A DNA stretch of 64,000 nucleotides from Bacteroidota bacterium (GCA_014860565.1 JACZJN010000165.1:1-64000), one strand, 5' to 3'; positions 17,862 through 27,853 are shown, counted from the stretch's first letter. The notes: generated by a model from the letters alone, not told the origin. Translations and numbers: made by a program.

Positions 17862-20318
17862 TTAGGGAATTTCTGTAACAGATTCAATGGCATTTTTTGT
17901 ATCCTTCGCCTTTTTCTTGGATTTTTGCACTTTTTTAGGGAGCGCAATGTCCAAAACCTCATGCATTTCCTCCACGAGATGGAATGTTATCTCATTTCGC
18001 ACTGACTCTGGTATCTCCGCGAGATCGTCAGCATTGCGTTTCGGCAGGAGAACGGTGCGAATTCCGGCCCGATGCGCGGCGAGCACTTTTTCTTTCACAC
18101 CTCCGATCGGAAGTACCTGGCCACGAAGTGTAATTTCACCCGTCATGGCAAGATCGTTTCGCACAATGCGGTCGGTCAGAAGCGAAGTCAGGGCAGTCAG
18201 CATCGTCACACCGGCGGAGGGACCGTCTTTCGGCACAGCCCCTGCGGGGACATGGACGTGGATGTCAAGTGTCTCACGGAAATCCGGGTCGACCCCGAGC
18301 TCTTTTGCGTTCGAAGCGATATAACTCATCGCGGCCTGCACGCTTTCCTTCATCACGTCCCGCACCTGGCCTGTGATGATCAGACGGCCCTTCCCCTTCA
18401 TCTTCGTCGCCTCGATGAACAGGATGTCGCCGCCGACGGGCGTCCATGCCAGGCCGGTGGCGATGCCCGGACGGACGATGCGCTCCGCGACTTCAGGGAA
18501 AAACTTGCGCGAAGTGATGTAATCGGCCAGATCCGCGCTCGACACGGACACCATAGCGCTGCCGTCCTCTGCGATTTGGCGCGCGGCACCGCGGCAGATG
18601 TCCGCCAGCTTGCGCTCGAGATTACGGACACCTGATTCGCGAGTATATCGTTCGATAATGTCTTTGAGCACTTCATCGCTCAGCGTAAGCTGTTCATCGG
18701 ACAGCCCATGCTCTCGAAGCTGTTTCGGGAGGAGATGGCGGCGTGCGATATGTACTTTCTCGTCCATGATGTAGCTCGGTATTTCGATGATCTCCATGCG
18801 ATCACGAAGGGCCGGCTGAATCGTGTCGAGTGAATTCGCCGTTGCGATGAAAAGCACGTGGGAGAGGTCGAACGGCACTTCGAGGTAGTGGTCGCTGAAA
18901 TTCACGTTCTGCTCGGGGTCCAGCACCTCGAGCAGCGCCGATGTCGGATCGCCGCGAAAGTCCATCCCCACTTTGTCTATTTCATCGAGCACCAGCACCG
19001 GATTGTTCGAACCCGATTTCTTGATGTTCTGAATGATGCGTCCGGGCAATGCTCCGACGTAGGTGCGGCGATGTCCGCGGATCTCCGCTTCATCGCGCAC
19101 ACCGCCGAGTGAGAAACGCACGTACTTGCGTCCCATCGCATCGGCTATCGAGCGTCCGAGGGAGGTCTTACCGACTCCGGGCGGCCCGACAAAGCAGAGT
19201 ATGGGGCCGCGCATATCGTTTTTAAGCTTGCGTACTGCCAGATATTCAAGAACGCGTTTCTTGACGCTTTCGAGACCATAATGATCCTCGTCCAGCTTCG
19301 CGCGCACATGGGGTATTTCAATGTTGTCTTCGGTGGATATCATCCACGGCATCTCGAGTAGCCAGTCGACGTAATTGCGTGTGACCGAGTACTCCGCGGC
19401 GGCGGGACTCATCACGCTGAGCCGGCTGAGTTCCTTTTCCACGACCTTCCGGATCTCCTCCGGCATCTGCGTCTCCTCGACCTTCTTGCGCATTTCATCG
19501 ACCTCGAGCTGCTCTTTTTCCTCGCCGAGTTCTTTTTTGATAGCGCGCAGTTGCTCGCGCAGGAAGTACTCTCGCTGGGCCTTGTTGATGGATTCCTGCA
19601 CATCGGCCTGGATTTTCTGGCTCAGCTCCTGCCTCTGAATCATTTTGCTGAGGGCCACCACAAGCTTGTTGAGAAGATCCTTGAGTTCCATTGTCTCGAG
19701 CAGATCCTGCTTTTCGGGCACGGCAATGTTCAGCAGTGCCGTGACGAGGAAGGCGAAATTCGCCAGGTCCTGCGTATTCATGATCAGGTTCAGCTGCTCC
19801 GGGTTGAAATCAGGCAGCAATCCTTCCAGCTTTTTCAGTTGGCTGCGTACATTGGATACAAGCGCGCTGAGTTCCACGTCCTCTTCGCTGTGCGAATGTT
19901 CGGGCAGATGTTCGATCTCCGCGGTGAGGTAGGGCTCTTCGTTGAGCATGCTCAGAAACCGCGCGCGGTGCATGCCCTGAACGACGACGCTTTTACTGCC
20001 GTCGGGCATGGTGTAGATTTTCACGATGCGTACAACCGTGCCGATCTCATACAGATCGCTCGTGTGCGGCATGTCAATCGAGGAATCACGCTGCGTTAGT
20101 ACCAGCACCGGCCGCTGGGCCTGATGTGCTTCCTCGATTAAACGCACCGAACTCGGCCTTCCTATGAAGAGGGGCATTATCTGTCCGGGAAAAAAGACGA
20201 TATTACGCAACGGAAGGACGGCGAGGATGTCGCGCTGTTCTCCCCCCTCAGAGTCAGGCTGTCCCTGCGTCAGCGGTTCCATGTGTTCGTTCTCAGTATT
20301 ATCGAAATTTTCTGACAT
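17862..20318 (-). CDS. lon: ATP-dependent protease Lon
   Basis: Lon (LonA type), 818 residues, close to the family norm. The order is an N-terminal LON substrate-binding domain ('[19 protein letters not shown]' near residue 35), a long coiled-coil/helical region, the AAA+ module with Walker A G-P-P-G-V-G-K-T at 378-385 and Walker B 'VLVLDEIDK', and the S16 protease domain with nucleophile Ser701 in D-G-P-S-A-G and the catalytic Lys downstream in '[14 protein letters not shown]'. It degrades misfolded and regulatory proteins in the cytoplasm. The frame is open 38 codons upstream, but the ATG at 20318 is preceded by GAGGAAGC and starts the expected N-terminus. The C-terminal tail after the protease domain is Lys-rich. 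A zinc-ribbon gene follows in the same transcription unit. Confidence 0.97.
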   Translation of the reverse strand: MSENFDNTENEHMEPLTQGQPDSEGGEQRDILAVLPLRNIVFFPGQIMPLFIGRPSSVRLIEEAHQAQRPVLVLTQRDSSIDMPHTSDLYEIGTVVRIVKIYTMPDGSKSVVVQGMHRARFLSMLNEEPYLTAEIEHLPEHSHSEEDVELSALVSNVRSQLKKLEGLLPDFNPEQLNLIMNTQDLANFAFLVTALLNIAVPEKQDLLETMELKDLLNKLVVALSKMIQRQELSQKIQADVQESINKAQREYFLREQLRAIKKELGEEKEQLEVDEMRKKVEETQMPEEIRKVVEKELSRLSVMSPAAAEYSVTRNYVDWLLEMPWMISTEDNIEIPHVRAKLDEDHYGLESVKKRVLEYLAVRKLKNDMRGPILCFVGPPGVGKTSLGRSIADAMGRKYVRFSLGGVRDEAEIRGHRRTYVGALPGRIIQNIKKSGSNNPVLVLDEIDKVGMDFRGDPTSALLEVLDPEQNVNFSDHYLEVPFDLSHVLFIATANSLDTIQPALRDRMEIIEIPSYIMDEKVHIARRHLLPKQLREHGLSDEQLTLSDEVLKDIIERYTRESGVRNLERKLADICRGAARQIAEDGSAMVSVSSADLADYITSRKFFPEVAERIVRPGIATGLAWTPVGGDILFIEATKMKGKGRLIITGQVRDVMKESVQAAMSYIASNAKELGVDPDFRETLDIHVHVPAGAVPKDGPSAGVTMLTALTSLLTDRIVRNDLAMTGEITLRGQVLPIGGVKEKVLAAHRAGIRTVLLPKRNADDLAEIPESVRNEITFHLVEEMHEVLDIALPKKVQKSKKKAKDTKNAIESVTEIP

Positions 20319-20373
20319 GATGCTTCCTCGTTGGATTCCGTTCAATGGCGGCCCTGCGCTTGCCCACCGCAAT

Positions 20374-20404
20374 TTGACATTTCGGTAAAGGAGATACAAC
20401 TTTG
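20374..20404 (+). promoter_or_regulatory. Candidate promoter toward the Nudix gene
   Basis: TTGACA at 20374-20379 is followed after 17 bp by CAACTTTG at 20397-20404, one base away from the TAnnTTTG element seen elsewhere in the window. It lies in the 124-bp divergent gap between lon and the plus-strand Nudix region, so lon's own promoter must also be here; I could not define that one. Confidence 0.4.
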
Positions 20405-20442
20405 CAACATCCGTGCCATCCCTCGATTCCACAGGAAAATCT

Positions 20443-20550
20443 TATGAAATCTGCAGTTCTGTCACTCCTTCTTGCCCGGCCCGCTGACATTATGGCAGGG
20501 GCGCTGTCGATTGCGGTGTTGCCCTGGTTGCCGATGGGAAGGACGGCATG
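20443..20550 (+). CDS. Possible small hydrophobic leader peptide (35 aa)
   Basis: An ATG at 20443, preceded by AGGAAAA, opens a 35-codon frame rich in Leu, Ala, Val and Pro. It ends in a TGA that overlaps the Nudix ATG by 4 nt (ATGA). The overlap suggests translational coupling, either a tiny membrane peptide or a leader for the Nudix gene. There is no homology I can recognise, and chance cannot be excluded. Confidence 0.35.
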
Positions 20551-20985
20551 AGCGGCCTGGCTGTGACAATGATACAGGCGTATGTGTACCGCCGCCGGAC
20601 CACGGGCGTCATCGAGTATCTTCTCCTGCAGCGAGCGGCTGAGGAGGAACTGTATCCACGGCTCTGGCAAATGGTGACAGGACGCATTGAAAACGGTGAA
20701 ACGGCCTCTGCGGCCGCAATCCGCGAAATACGGGAGGAAACAGGCATCGAGGCGGCGCAGGTGGATGTTGTTCCCTATGTGGCTTCTTTTTATTTTGAGC
20801 CCGACGACTCCATTCATCATGTTCCCGTTTTCGCGGTTGAAGTTCCCGCAGGCGCCGGTGTCCGGCTGTCCGCCGAGCATTCCACCTCGGAATGGCTGGA
20901 GTATGACCACGCGTGGCAGCGACTGGTTTTTCCCGGCCACCGGGAGGGCCTGCGCGTTTTACGCGACTACATGCTTACTGCTTGA
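20548..20985 (+). CDS. Nudix hydrolase
   Basis: A 145-residue Nudix-fold protein. The Nudix box is complete, running from Gly47 through G-x5-E-x7-R-E-x2-E-E-x-G near residues 47-69 ('REIREETG'). The N-terminal strand 'MIQAYVYRRR' and 'YLLLQRA' are typical of dATP/diadenosine-type pyrophosphatases (NudB- or MutT-like). It would hydrolyse a nucleoside diphosphate linked to another moiety in the cytoplasm. NudB-like dihydroneopterin triphosphate pyrophosphatases share this 'LLLQR' start, so a folate role is possible, but the substrate is not decided by sequence. Confidence 0.88.
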   Translation: MSGLAVTMIQAYVYRRRTTGVIEYLLLQRAAEEELYPRLWQMVTGRIENGETASAAAIREIREETGIEAAQVDVVPYVASFYFEPDDSIHHVPVFAVEVPAGAGVRLSAEHSTSEWLEYDHAWQRLVFPGHREGLRVLRDYMLTA

Positions 20986-21053
20986 TGCAGTTTTTCTCTT
21001 TGAAACTGATCCATGACCCATAGAATCGCATGCCACTTTCGACGGAGGTTTTC

Positions 21054-21806
21054 ATGAACCGCATGTTTCCGATTGCAATCGCCGCGCTGCTACTACTCGT
21101 TGCGCAGGCCTGCACATTCACCACCGCCCACATCGAGCGCGCCGTTCTCGCTCACGGAGTCGACGCCGAAAGCAAGGAACCGCTGAGCGAGACGACGTCC
21201 TTCCACGGATCGGACGCAATGCTGCATTGCGCCGTGCTCATGGCGAACACGCCGAGCGGAACGGTGGTCAAGGCGCGCTGGTACGCCATTCTCGACGACA
21301 CCCAGGAAGTGCTCGACACGACCGAAATCACACTCGATAACAGCGGTTGGATTGATTTCAACCTGACACTGAGCAAAACCAGCCTCCCCTACGGCAAGTA
21401 TGCAGTCGATCTGTTTATCGACGGGAAGTTCGCCCAGACAGTGCCGTTCACCATCGAACCGGAGTTCCCCGACGGTGTGATCAAGGAAGCCGTGATCGCA
21501 CGTGCACTCAGCGACTCATATTTCCCGACGGAAGCCTCAACGTCCGTCCCCGCCGGTGCGGCGTATGTCTATGCGCCGGTCTATGTTTCAGGACAACCCG
21601 AAGGCACGGCGTTCGGCGCGAGTTGGTATCAGCACACGAGCGATGGCAATCGCGCTACAATCACCTCATTCGAAATCGATTTCGATCAGGAGGGATGGAT
21701 CGGATTTTCGCTTCATCTGCCGCAGGGCATTCCTGCCGGCTCTTACTCGGTCGATCTTCTCGTCAACGGTGAAGTCGCACATACGCTGGAATTCACCGCC
21801 GATTGA
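21054..21806 (+). CDS. Lipoprotein with two tandem copies of an uncharacterised beta domain
   Basis: A 250-residue protein whose ATG at 21054 has an ACGGAGG Shine-Dalgarno sequence. The signal peptide ends A-Q-A-C near residue 19, a lipobox. The mature part consists of two similar halves (about residues 25-135 and 140-250). Each starts with 'I-x-x-A-V-(L/I)-A', has a middle 'A-x-W-Y' strand and a 'G-W-I-x-F' strand, and ends with 'G-x-Y-x-V-D-L-x-(V/I)-(N/D)-G-(E/K)'. The repeat points to an internal duplication of a beta-sandwich unit. I do not recognise the family. It sits directly upstream of the CIRCE/hrcA heat-shock operon but is separated from it by a terminator. Confidence 0.8.
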   Translation: MNRMFPIAIAALLLLVAQACTFTTAHIERAVLAHGVDAESKEPLSETTSFHGSDAMLHCAVLMANTPSGTVVKARWYAILDDTQEVLDTTEITLDNSGWIDFNLTLSKTSLPYGKYAVDLFIDGKFAQTVPFTIEPEFPDGVIKEAVIARALSDSYFPTEASTSVPAGAAYVYAPVYVSGQPEGTAFGASWYQHTSDGNRATITSFEIDFDQEGWIGFSLHLPQGIPAGSYSVDLLVNGEVAHTLEFTAD

Positions 21807-21828
21807 GGTTTCCGCCACCGTTCCCACG

Positions 21829-21866
21829 CCCGCAGGCAGTGACACTCCACCCTGCGGGCTTTTTTT
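21829..21866 (+). terminator. Rho-independent terminator
   Basis: CCCGCAGG at 21829-21836 pairs with CCTGCGGG at 21851-21858 and is followed by C and seven T. It separates the lipoprotein gene from the heat-shock operon. Confidence 0.87.
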
Positions 21867-21897
21867 GTTTTCTTATAACTGCTTTTACTGCAACAGA

Positions 21898-21924
21898 TTA
21901 GCACTCATGGTCACGGAGTGCTAC
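21898..21924 (+). promoter_or_regulatory. CIRCE operator (HrcA binding site)
   Basis: TTAGCACTC at 21898-21906, a 9-bp spacer and GAGTGCTAC at 21916-21924 match the CIRCE consensus TTAGCACTC-N9-GAGTGCTAA except for the last base. It lies 68 bp before the hrcA ATG, so HrcA should repress its own hrcA-grpE-dnaJ operon and release it on heat stress. I could not define a clear -35/-10 pair next to it. Confidence 0.95.
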
Positions 21925-21991
21925 CTTGCGCATGATGTAGATGCGTCGTATTTTTCGGGATTATATGAGGTAATCGAACCGATTACGAAAA

Positions 21992-23041
21992 ATGCAAGAG
22001 TCCGAACAACATAACAGCAGCCTTGAATCGCTCTCCGAGCGTGAGAAGCAGGTCTTGCTCTACATCGTCGAGCAACATGTGAGCACGGCTTCGCCGATCG
22101 GTTCGCGCACGCTTTCAAAATTCACCGACCTGAATCTGAGTCCGGCTTCGATCCGCAATGTAATGTCCGATCTCGAGGAACGCGGACTCATCGGTCACCC
22201 GCACACTTCCGCCGGACGCATTCCAACGGATCTCGGATATCGCTATTACGTGAACTCCATGATGCAGGAGACACGGTTGACCGACGACGAGCGTATATAC
22301 CTCGAATCACAATTCGACAGCGACGTCCCGTCGGCTATCCAGGAACTGATCCGCACGAGTTCGCATATTCTGAGCCGCATCTCCCAACAGCTTGCTATTG
22401 TAGCCGCGCCTTCGCTCGGCAAAGGCGTGCTGCAGCGGCTCGAGCTGGTGCAGGTAGCGACGAATAAGATCATGGTGATCCTGTCGATACGATCCGGGAT
22501 CGTCAAATCCATTATCCTCCAGATTCACTCCGAGATCAGCCGCGAACAGCTCGAGCAGATCAGCGTCATGCTCAATGAACGGCTGGCAGGGCTGACGCTG
22601 CAGGAGATTCGCGAGACCTTCGCCGATCGCATGCGGGAGACCGATGCGGGCGACGGCGAGATTATCCGCCTCTTCATCGACTCATCGGAACGGCTGTTCT
22701 CCGAGCGCCTCGAAACAGACGGCATCAGCATCGACGGCATTATGACGATGACGCAGCAGCCGGAGTTCGGCGACGCACACCGCATGCGCAACATCATCGA
22801 ACTCGTAGAGAATCAAAATGTGATCGTGCACGTGCTCGACTCCATCAGCGGAGGACAGTCGGTCACGATCCGCATCGGACGCGAGATCAAGGACGAATGC
22901 CTGTCCGACTACAGCATCATCGCGTCCCCATACCATTTCGGACAGCTGAGCGGCGCCATCAGCATCATCGGTCCGAAGCGAATGAATTATCCGCGCATGA
23001 TCGCCATCGTGGATTACCTGGCAAAATTGATGTCGACGTGA
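21992..23041 (+). CDS. hrcA: Heat-inducible transcription repressor HrcA
   Basis: A 349-residue HrcA of normal length. The N-terminal winged helix contains 'LSEREKQVLLYIVEQHVSTASPIGSRTL' near residues 13-40 and 'SPASIRNVMSDLEERGLIGHPHTSAGRIPTDLGYRYYV' near 50-88, the most conserved HrcA blocks. The GAF-like core and the C-terminal 'GAISIIGPKRMNYPRMIAIVDYLA' dimerisation block are present. It binds CIRCE, found just upstream, and is normally stabilised by GroEL. It is the first gene of hrcA-grpE-dnaJ. The ATG at 21992 has only a weak Shine-Dalgarno sequence. Confidence 0.96.
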   Translation: MQESEQHNSSLESLSEREKQVLLYIVEQHVSTASPIGSRTLSKFTDLNLSPASIRNVMSDLEERGLIGHPHTSAGRIPTDLGYRYYVNSMMQETRLTDDERIYLESQFDSDVPSAIQELIRTSSHILSRISQQLAIVAAPSLGKGVLQRLELVQVATNKIMVILSIRSGIVKSIILQIHSEISREQLEQISVMLNERLAGLTLQEIRETFADRMRETDAGDGEIIRLFIDSSERLFSERLETDGISIDGIMTMTQQPEFGDAHRMRNIIELVENQNVIVHVLDSISGGQSVTIRIGREIKDECLSDYSIIASPYHFGQLSGAISIIGPKRMNYPRMIAIVDYLAKLMST

Positions 23042-23078
23042 TCGCGCCGGATCACTTGAAACGTAATACAGGAGCACC

Positions 23079-23620
23079 ATGTCTGATAAAGAAAACAGCG
23101 GCATCCCGGATGACGAATCCCGGGAAATGACGGACACTCAGGCGGCGGAACTTGAAGCCGCGCGCACCGAGATCGCACAGCTCAAGGATCAACTGCTGCG
23201 TAAGGCGGCGGAGTTTGAAAATTTCAAACGCCGCACGCGCGAAGAAAAAGACCTGCTGATGAAATACGGCGCCGAGGGCGTTATTCTCGATCTGCTGCCG
23301 GTCATCGACGATTTCGAACGCTCGCTCAGCTCGGGCAAGGAACATCCCGACTTCGAGGCAACCTATAAAGGCGTCGAGATCATTTACGGCAAGCTTGTCC
23401 GCATACTTGAAAACCGGGGGCTGCGTCCTATCGACGCCGTCGGCAAGCCCTTCGATGTGGACTACCACGACGCGCTGCTTCAGATCCCCTCTGCAGAGGT
23501 CGAACCGGGCACGGTACTCGACGTCGCGGAAAAAGGCTATATGCTGTATGAAAAAGTGATCCGGCATGCGAAGGTCACGGTTTCTCGAGAATCTGACGCC
23601 ACCAGCATGGAAACGGACAG

Positions 23621-23624
<4 letters not shown>
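23079..23624 (+). CDS. grpE: GrpE nucleotide exchange factor
   Basis: A 181-residue GrpE. An acidic disordered N-terminus leads into a long coiled coil ('[29 protein letters not shown]') and the four-helix/beta-wing domain with '[12 protein letters not shown]', 'GVEIIYGKL' and 'HDALLQ'. It releases ADP from DnaK in the folding cycle. The ATG at 23079 has an AGGAG Shine-Dalgarno sequence. It overlaps dnaJ by 4 nt (ATGA). dnaK itself is not in this cluster. Confidence 0.96.
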
Positions 23625-24775
<1,151 letters not shown>

Positions 24776-24834
24776 CCTCGGGCGATATCATGCGGTTTTT
24801 ATAAATACATGCACTTCCCTATTTTGCATATGAT

Positions 24835-25359
24835 GTGATTGAAGTGCCGAATCCATCCTCAATATGGAAACGGGTGCTCTCCGTCGCGCATCGATCCGGC
24901 TTCACACAAAATGAAGCGGGCGTGATCGTCTTCCTTGCTGTAGCCATGCTCACCGGCGGGACGATTGAGGCGTTTCGCGACGACGGAGCGCAGGCCCAGC
25001 GCTTGCCTGGCGGTCAGGATGTCCGCAAGGTGCTTGCAGCTCAGGATTCGGTTTTTGCCGCCCGGTCGTCGCAAACGGGATCGACCTCATCGACGACGGA
25101 AGGAGCAGGTGCGGAAGCACCTATCCATGAAGTCGTGACGGGACAATCCCAAAACGCACCGGCGGCGAGCATCAACATCAACCGTGCATCGGAAGGCGAT
25201 CTTCTGGAGCTCCCCGGCATCGGACCCGCGACTGCGAAAAAAATCGTCGCGCACCGGAAGGAGCAAGGCCCCTTCGAACGCATCGAAGACATCATGCTCG
25301 TCAAGAGCATCGGGCCGAAGAAGTTCGAGAAGCTTCGGCAATTCATTAGAGTGGAATAA
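24835..25359 (+). CDS. ComEA-like membrane-anchored helix-hairpin-helix protein
   Basis: A 174-residue protein with one N-terminal membrane helix ('AGVIVFLAVAMLTGG', about residues 28-42), a low-complexity linker and a C-terminal ComEA-type domain. That domain reads 'INRASEGDLLELPGIGPATAKKIVAHRKEQGPF' near 118-150 and has a second HhH, 'LVKSIGPKKFEKLRQFI'. ComEA proteins bind double-stranded DNA non-specifically during natural transformation; related HhH domains also occur in other helical proteins. The start is GTG at 24835, because the nearby ATG codons run at once into TGA. It stands next to a pseudopilin-like and a PilM-like gene, which fits a DNA-uptake or envelope role. Confidence 0.8.
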   Translation: MIEVPNPSSIWKRVLSVAHRSGFTQNEAGVIVFLAVAMLTGGTIEAFRDDGAQAQRLPGGQDVRKVLAAQDSVFAARSSQTGSTSSTTEGAGAEAPIHEVVTGQSQNAPAASININRASEGDLLELPGIGPATAKKIVAHRKEQGPFERIEDIMLVKSIGPKKFEKLRQFIRVE

Positions 25360-25398
25360 TATTCGCAGGCTGCACTGCACCATTTTCTGGAGGCATTC

Positions 25399-25863
25399 AT
25401 GGCACACAAACAGCCATTTGGAATTGTTGACGTACTGCTTATCGTCGTGATCGTCGGCCTGACGTTTGGCTTGTGGTATGTGATCTGGAGTCCGGGACGC
25501 GAACTCGCACGCCAGGAGGATTTGAAATGGGAATCGCGTGCGCGCATGTCGGCACTTCGTACCGCACAGAACGAATACTACAGTTCCCAAAAGAGGTACA
25601 CCGCAAATGTCGATTCCCTTCTTATGTTCGTGCAGGACAGCCTGCCCAAGAATCGTATCGACAGCCTGTTCACCAAGCTGTACCTGACCGGATTCTCCTT
25701 CGATTCCCTGCGCCACGCACCGAAATCCCTGCAGCCGTATATCGTTGCCGTCAACGATACCTCGGCAGTGCCACGCTACAGCATCACCGACCCTGACGGG
25801 TATGGCTACATCAGCTCACTGTCGAATCCCGACGAGCACAACAAGGCATCCTGGGAGCAGTAA
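25399..25863 (+). CDS. Pseudopilin-like membrane protein with degenerate prepilin motif
   Basis: A 154-residue protein with one N-terminal membrane helix. The segment 'GIVDVLLIVVIVGL' at residues 8-21 resembles the prepilin signature 'GFTLIELLIVVAIIGIL', but the +5 Glu is replaced, an Asp sits one place earlier, and the residue before the hydrophobic stretch is not a clean Gly-Phe cleavage site. Downstream, 'ALRTAQNEYYSSQKRYTANVDSLL' (about 51-74) closely matches the N-terminal helix of pilins and pseudopilins ('...A-x-Y-Y-x-x-x-x-x-Y-T...'). It could be an uncleaved pseudopilin-like membrane anchor, perhaps a component of a secretion or DNA-uptake pseudopilus. The ATG at 25399 has a GGAGG Shine-Dalgarno sequence. 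Confidence 0.65.
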   Translation: MAHKQPFGIVDVLLIVVIVGLTFGLWYVIWSPGRELARQEDLKWESRARMSALRTAQNEYYSSQKRYTANVDSLLMFVQDSLPKNRIDSLFTKLYLTGFSFDSLRHAPKSLQPYIVAVNDTSAVPRYSITDPDGYGYISSLSNPDEHNKASWEQ

Positions 25864-25890
25864 TATGGCGTCTACCGTCGATTGTGACGC

Positions 25891-26808
25891 ATGAGCGTAA
25901 CGCATCATATCGGACTCGAAATCGCGGAACATTCGTTTCGTTTTGTTGAAATGCAGAAGCAGGATCGTCACACGACGATCCTGCGTGCTGATATACTTCA
26001 AACCGTCCACGACTACGCATCCCCCCTTCTCTTCGATATTCCATTCGACAGCGGACTCGCACGCGACTTCATACGCGACCTGGCCACCGTCTTCCACCGG
26101 CATACAGTCTATGCCAGCAGCCTTTCACTCGTGCTGCCGTCGATGCTCCCACTCGTCACGATGCTGCCCGTTGACGACGCCGTTCCACGCGCGATACAGC
26201 GCAGTCAGCTGCAATGGGAATGCGAATCGCTCGGCGGACATGTGGCCGATACCCCGCTGACCATTCTCACGTACGGGCTCGAACGGATGAAAAAGACGCT
26301 GGCGGTCGCCCTCCCTACCGCATGTGTCGACTTCCTCAACAACACCTGTGAGCACCTGACCCTTGATCTGACCGCGATCGACACGAACCATTTCATCATG
26401 GAAAATGTGGTCGGACAACTCTATCCACACAATGCCACGGGGACCTTTGCCGTCCTCGGGCTGTTCACCGACCACTGTTCCGCCGGTTTGTATCACCACG
26501 GTGAGTATCGTGGATTCCGTCAAACAGCCGTGACGTACAAACAGCATTTTGCCGCGCAGGCAGTGCAATTGCTCGAAAACCTCCCCGGTTTTTATAGCAC
26601 CGGGCAACCTGATCATGTATTTGTGTTCGGAAGCGCCGCAGGTGACGATGTGATCGATGCGCTTGATGGCATCCTGAAAAGCACCGTCGTTCGCTGTATT
26701 CCACTTGCAGATACTCGAATTCCTGATCCCCTCCTTCGTTCCATTCAGGATACCGGAGAAAGCCTGTTCGACGTCGCTGCCTCGGCAGCCCTTCTGGGAC
26801 TGGCATGA
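25891..26808 (+). CDS. PilM-like / actin-fold protein (divergent)
   Basis: A 305-residue protein without signal or membrane helix. 'HIGLEIAEHSFRFVEMQ' (residues 6-22) matches the first phosphate loop of PilM/FtsA-type actin folds ('IGIDIGSSSIKAVEL') but lacks its small glycine/serine residues. 'AVLGLFTDHCSAGLYHHGEYRGFRQT' near 189-214 resembles the second loop with a hydroxyl/His change. 'HVFVFGSAAGDDVIDALD' near 244-261 fits the third ('LTGGGA') position. The order and spacing support a PilM-like protein with weakened nucleotide-binding loops. The pseudopilin-like gene lies just upstream. It overlaps rsmD by 4 nt. Confidence 0.55.
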   Translation: MSVTHHIGLEIAEHSFRFVEMQKQDRHTTILRADILQTVHDYASPLLFDIPFDSGLARDFIRDLATVFHRHTVYASSLSLVLPSMLPLVTMLPVDDAVPRAIQRSQLQWECESLGGHVADTPLTILTYGLERMKKTLAVALPTACVDFLNNTCEHLTLDLTAIDTNHFIMENVVGQLYPHNATGTFAVLGLFTDHCSAGLYHHGEYRGFRQTAVTYKQHFAAQAVQLLENLPGFYSTGQPDHVFVFGSAAGDDVIDALDGILKSTVVRCIPLADTRIPDPLLRSIQDTGESLFDVAASAALLGLA

Positions 26809-27359
26809 GAATCATCACCGGAGAGCTTCGCGGACGAACATTGCGTGTGCCTCGTGATGCAGCATTCCGCCCTACGACCGACCGTGTCAAGGAATCAATA
26901 TTTAATATTCTCGGGGGGATCGTTGACTGGGAGAGCACCTCGGCATGCGATCTGTTCGCCGGCAGCGGGAATCTCGGCATCGAAGCGTTGAGCCGCGGCG
27001 CACAGCGTTGCAGTTTTGTGGAACAGAGCCGCGACAGTCTCGTTGTGCTCGACCGGAATATTGCCGAGCTCGGGCTTTCCTCCCGTGCACAGATCGTGAG
27101 AAGAAGTGTGGAGCAATTTCTCCGGCAACACAGTGAACGCTTCGGGCTGATCCTGGCCGATCCCCCCTACCGGTACACGCGTGTTGAAGAGATGCTTGCC
27201 GGCATCGCACCGTTGCTGGAGCCAGGCGGGATCGTGGTGCTCGAACATGAAGGTGAACGCCCCTCCGTCGATACCGATACTCTGCGCATCATCGACCGAA
27301 GGGAATACGGCACCACTGCCGTTACTTTCTATCACTTTGCGAACGGAGAGCAGTCATGA
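26805..27359 (+). CDS. rsmD: 16S rRNA (guanine966-N2)-methyltransferase RsmD
   Basis: A 184-residue RsmD of normal size. The N-terminus 'MRIITGELRGRTLRVP' and 'RPTTDRVKESIFNIL' are diagnostic. The SAM-binding motif is 'CDLFAGSGNLGIEALSRGA' near residue 48, and the catalytic D-P-P-Y is at 119-122. It methylates G966 of 16S rRNA in the assembled small subunit. It overlaps the upstream PilM-like gene and the downstream coaD by 4 nt each. An rsmD-coaD pair is widespread in bacteria. Confidence 0.96.
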   Translation: MRIITGELRGRTLRVPRDAAFRPTTDRVKESIFNILGGIVDWESTSACDLFAGSGNLGIEALSRGAQRCSFVEQSRDSLVVLDRNIAELGLSSRAQIVRRSVEQFLRQHSERFGLILADPPYRYTRVEEMLAGIAPLLEPGGIVVLEHEGERPSVDTDTLRIIDRREYGTTAVTFYHFANGEQS

Positions 27360-27853
27360 AAATTGCCGTGTACCCCGGTTCGTTCGACCCTGTCACGTTT
27401 GGTCACATCGATGTTCTCGAGCGAGCGACGGAAATTTTCGACAAGGTGATCATCACCGTTGCGAAGAACTCGTCCAAGCAGCCGATTTTCACGACCGGGG
27501 AACGCGTCGCCCTCCTTACGGAAGCCGTGGCAGGCAACAATAAGACGGAGATCGACACATTCGAGGGATTGATTGTCGATTACGCGCGCAGGAAAAACGC
27601 GGTGGCGCTCGTACGCGGGCTCCGCGCCATGTCGGATTTTGAGTACGAATTCCAGATGGCGCTGATGAACCGAAAACTCGCCAGTGAAATCGCCACGGTA
27701 TTTCTCATGCCGAACGAAAAATTCACCTACTTGAATTCATCCATTGTTCGTGAATTGGCGCGGCACCGTACGAGCGTTGCGGACTTTGTTCCCGATAATG
27801 TCCGTCGCGCCCTGGAAGAACGTTTCGGCGCCCCGCATCCTGACCGGCAGTAA
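27356..27853 (+). CDS. coaD: Phosphopantetheine adenylyltransferase
   Basis: A 165-residue CoaD, the fourth enzyme of coenzyme A synthesis, which joins 4'-phosphopantetheine to ATP to give dephospho-CoA. The nucleotidyltransferase motif 'YPGSFDPVTFGHID' is at residues 6-19 and the second motif 'NSSIVRELA' is near 128. 'LVRGLRAMSDFEYEFQMALMNR' in between binds phosphopantetheine. It overlaps rsmD by 4 nt (ATGA). Confidence 0.97.
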   Translation: MKIAVYPGSFDPVTFGHIDVLERATEIFDKVIITVAKNSSKQPIFTTGERVALLTEAVAGNNKTEIDTFEGLIVDYARRKNAVALVRGLRAMSDFEYEFQMALMNRKLASEIATVFLMPNEKFTYLNSSIVRELARHRTSVADFVPDNVRRALEERFGAPHPDRQ

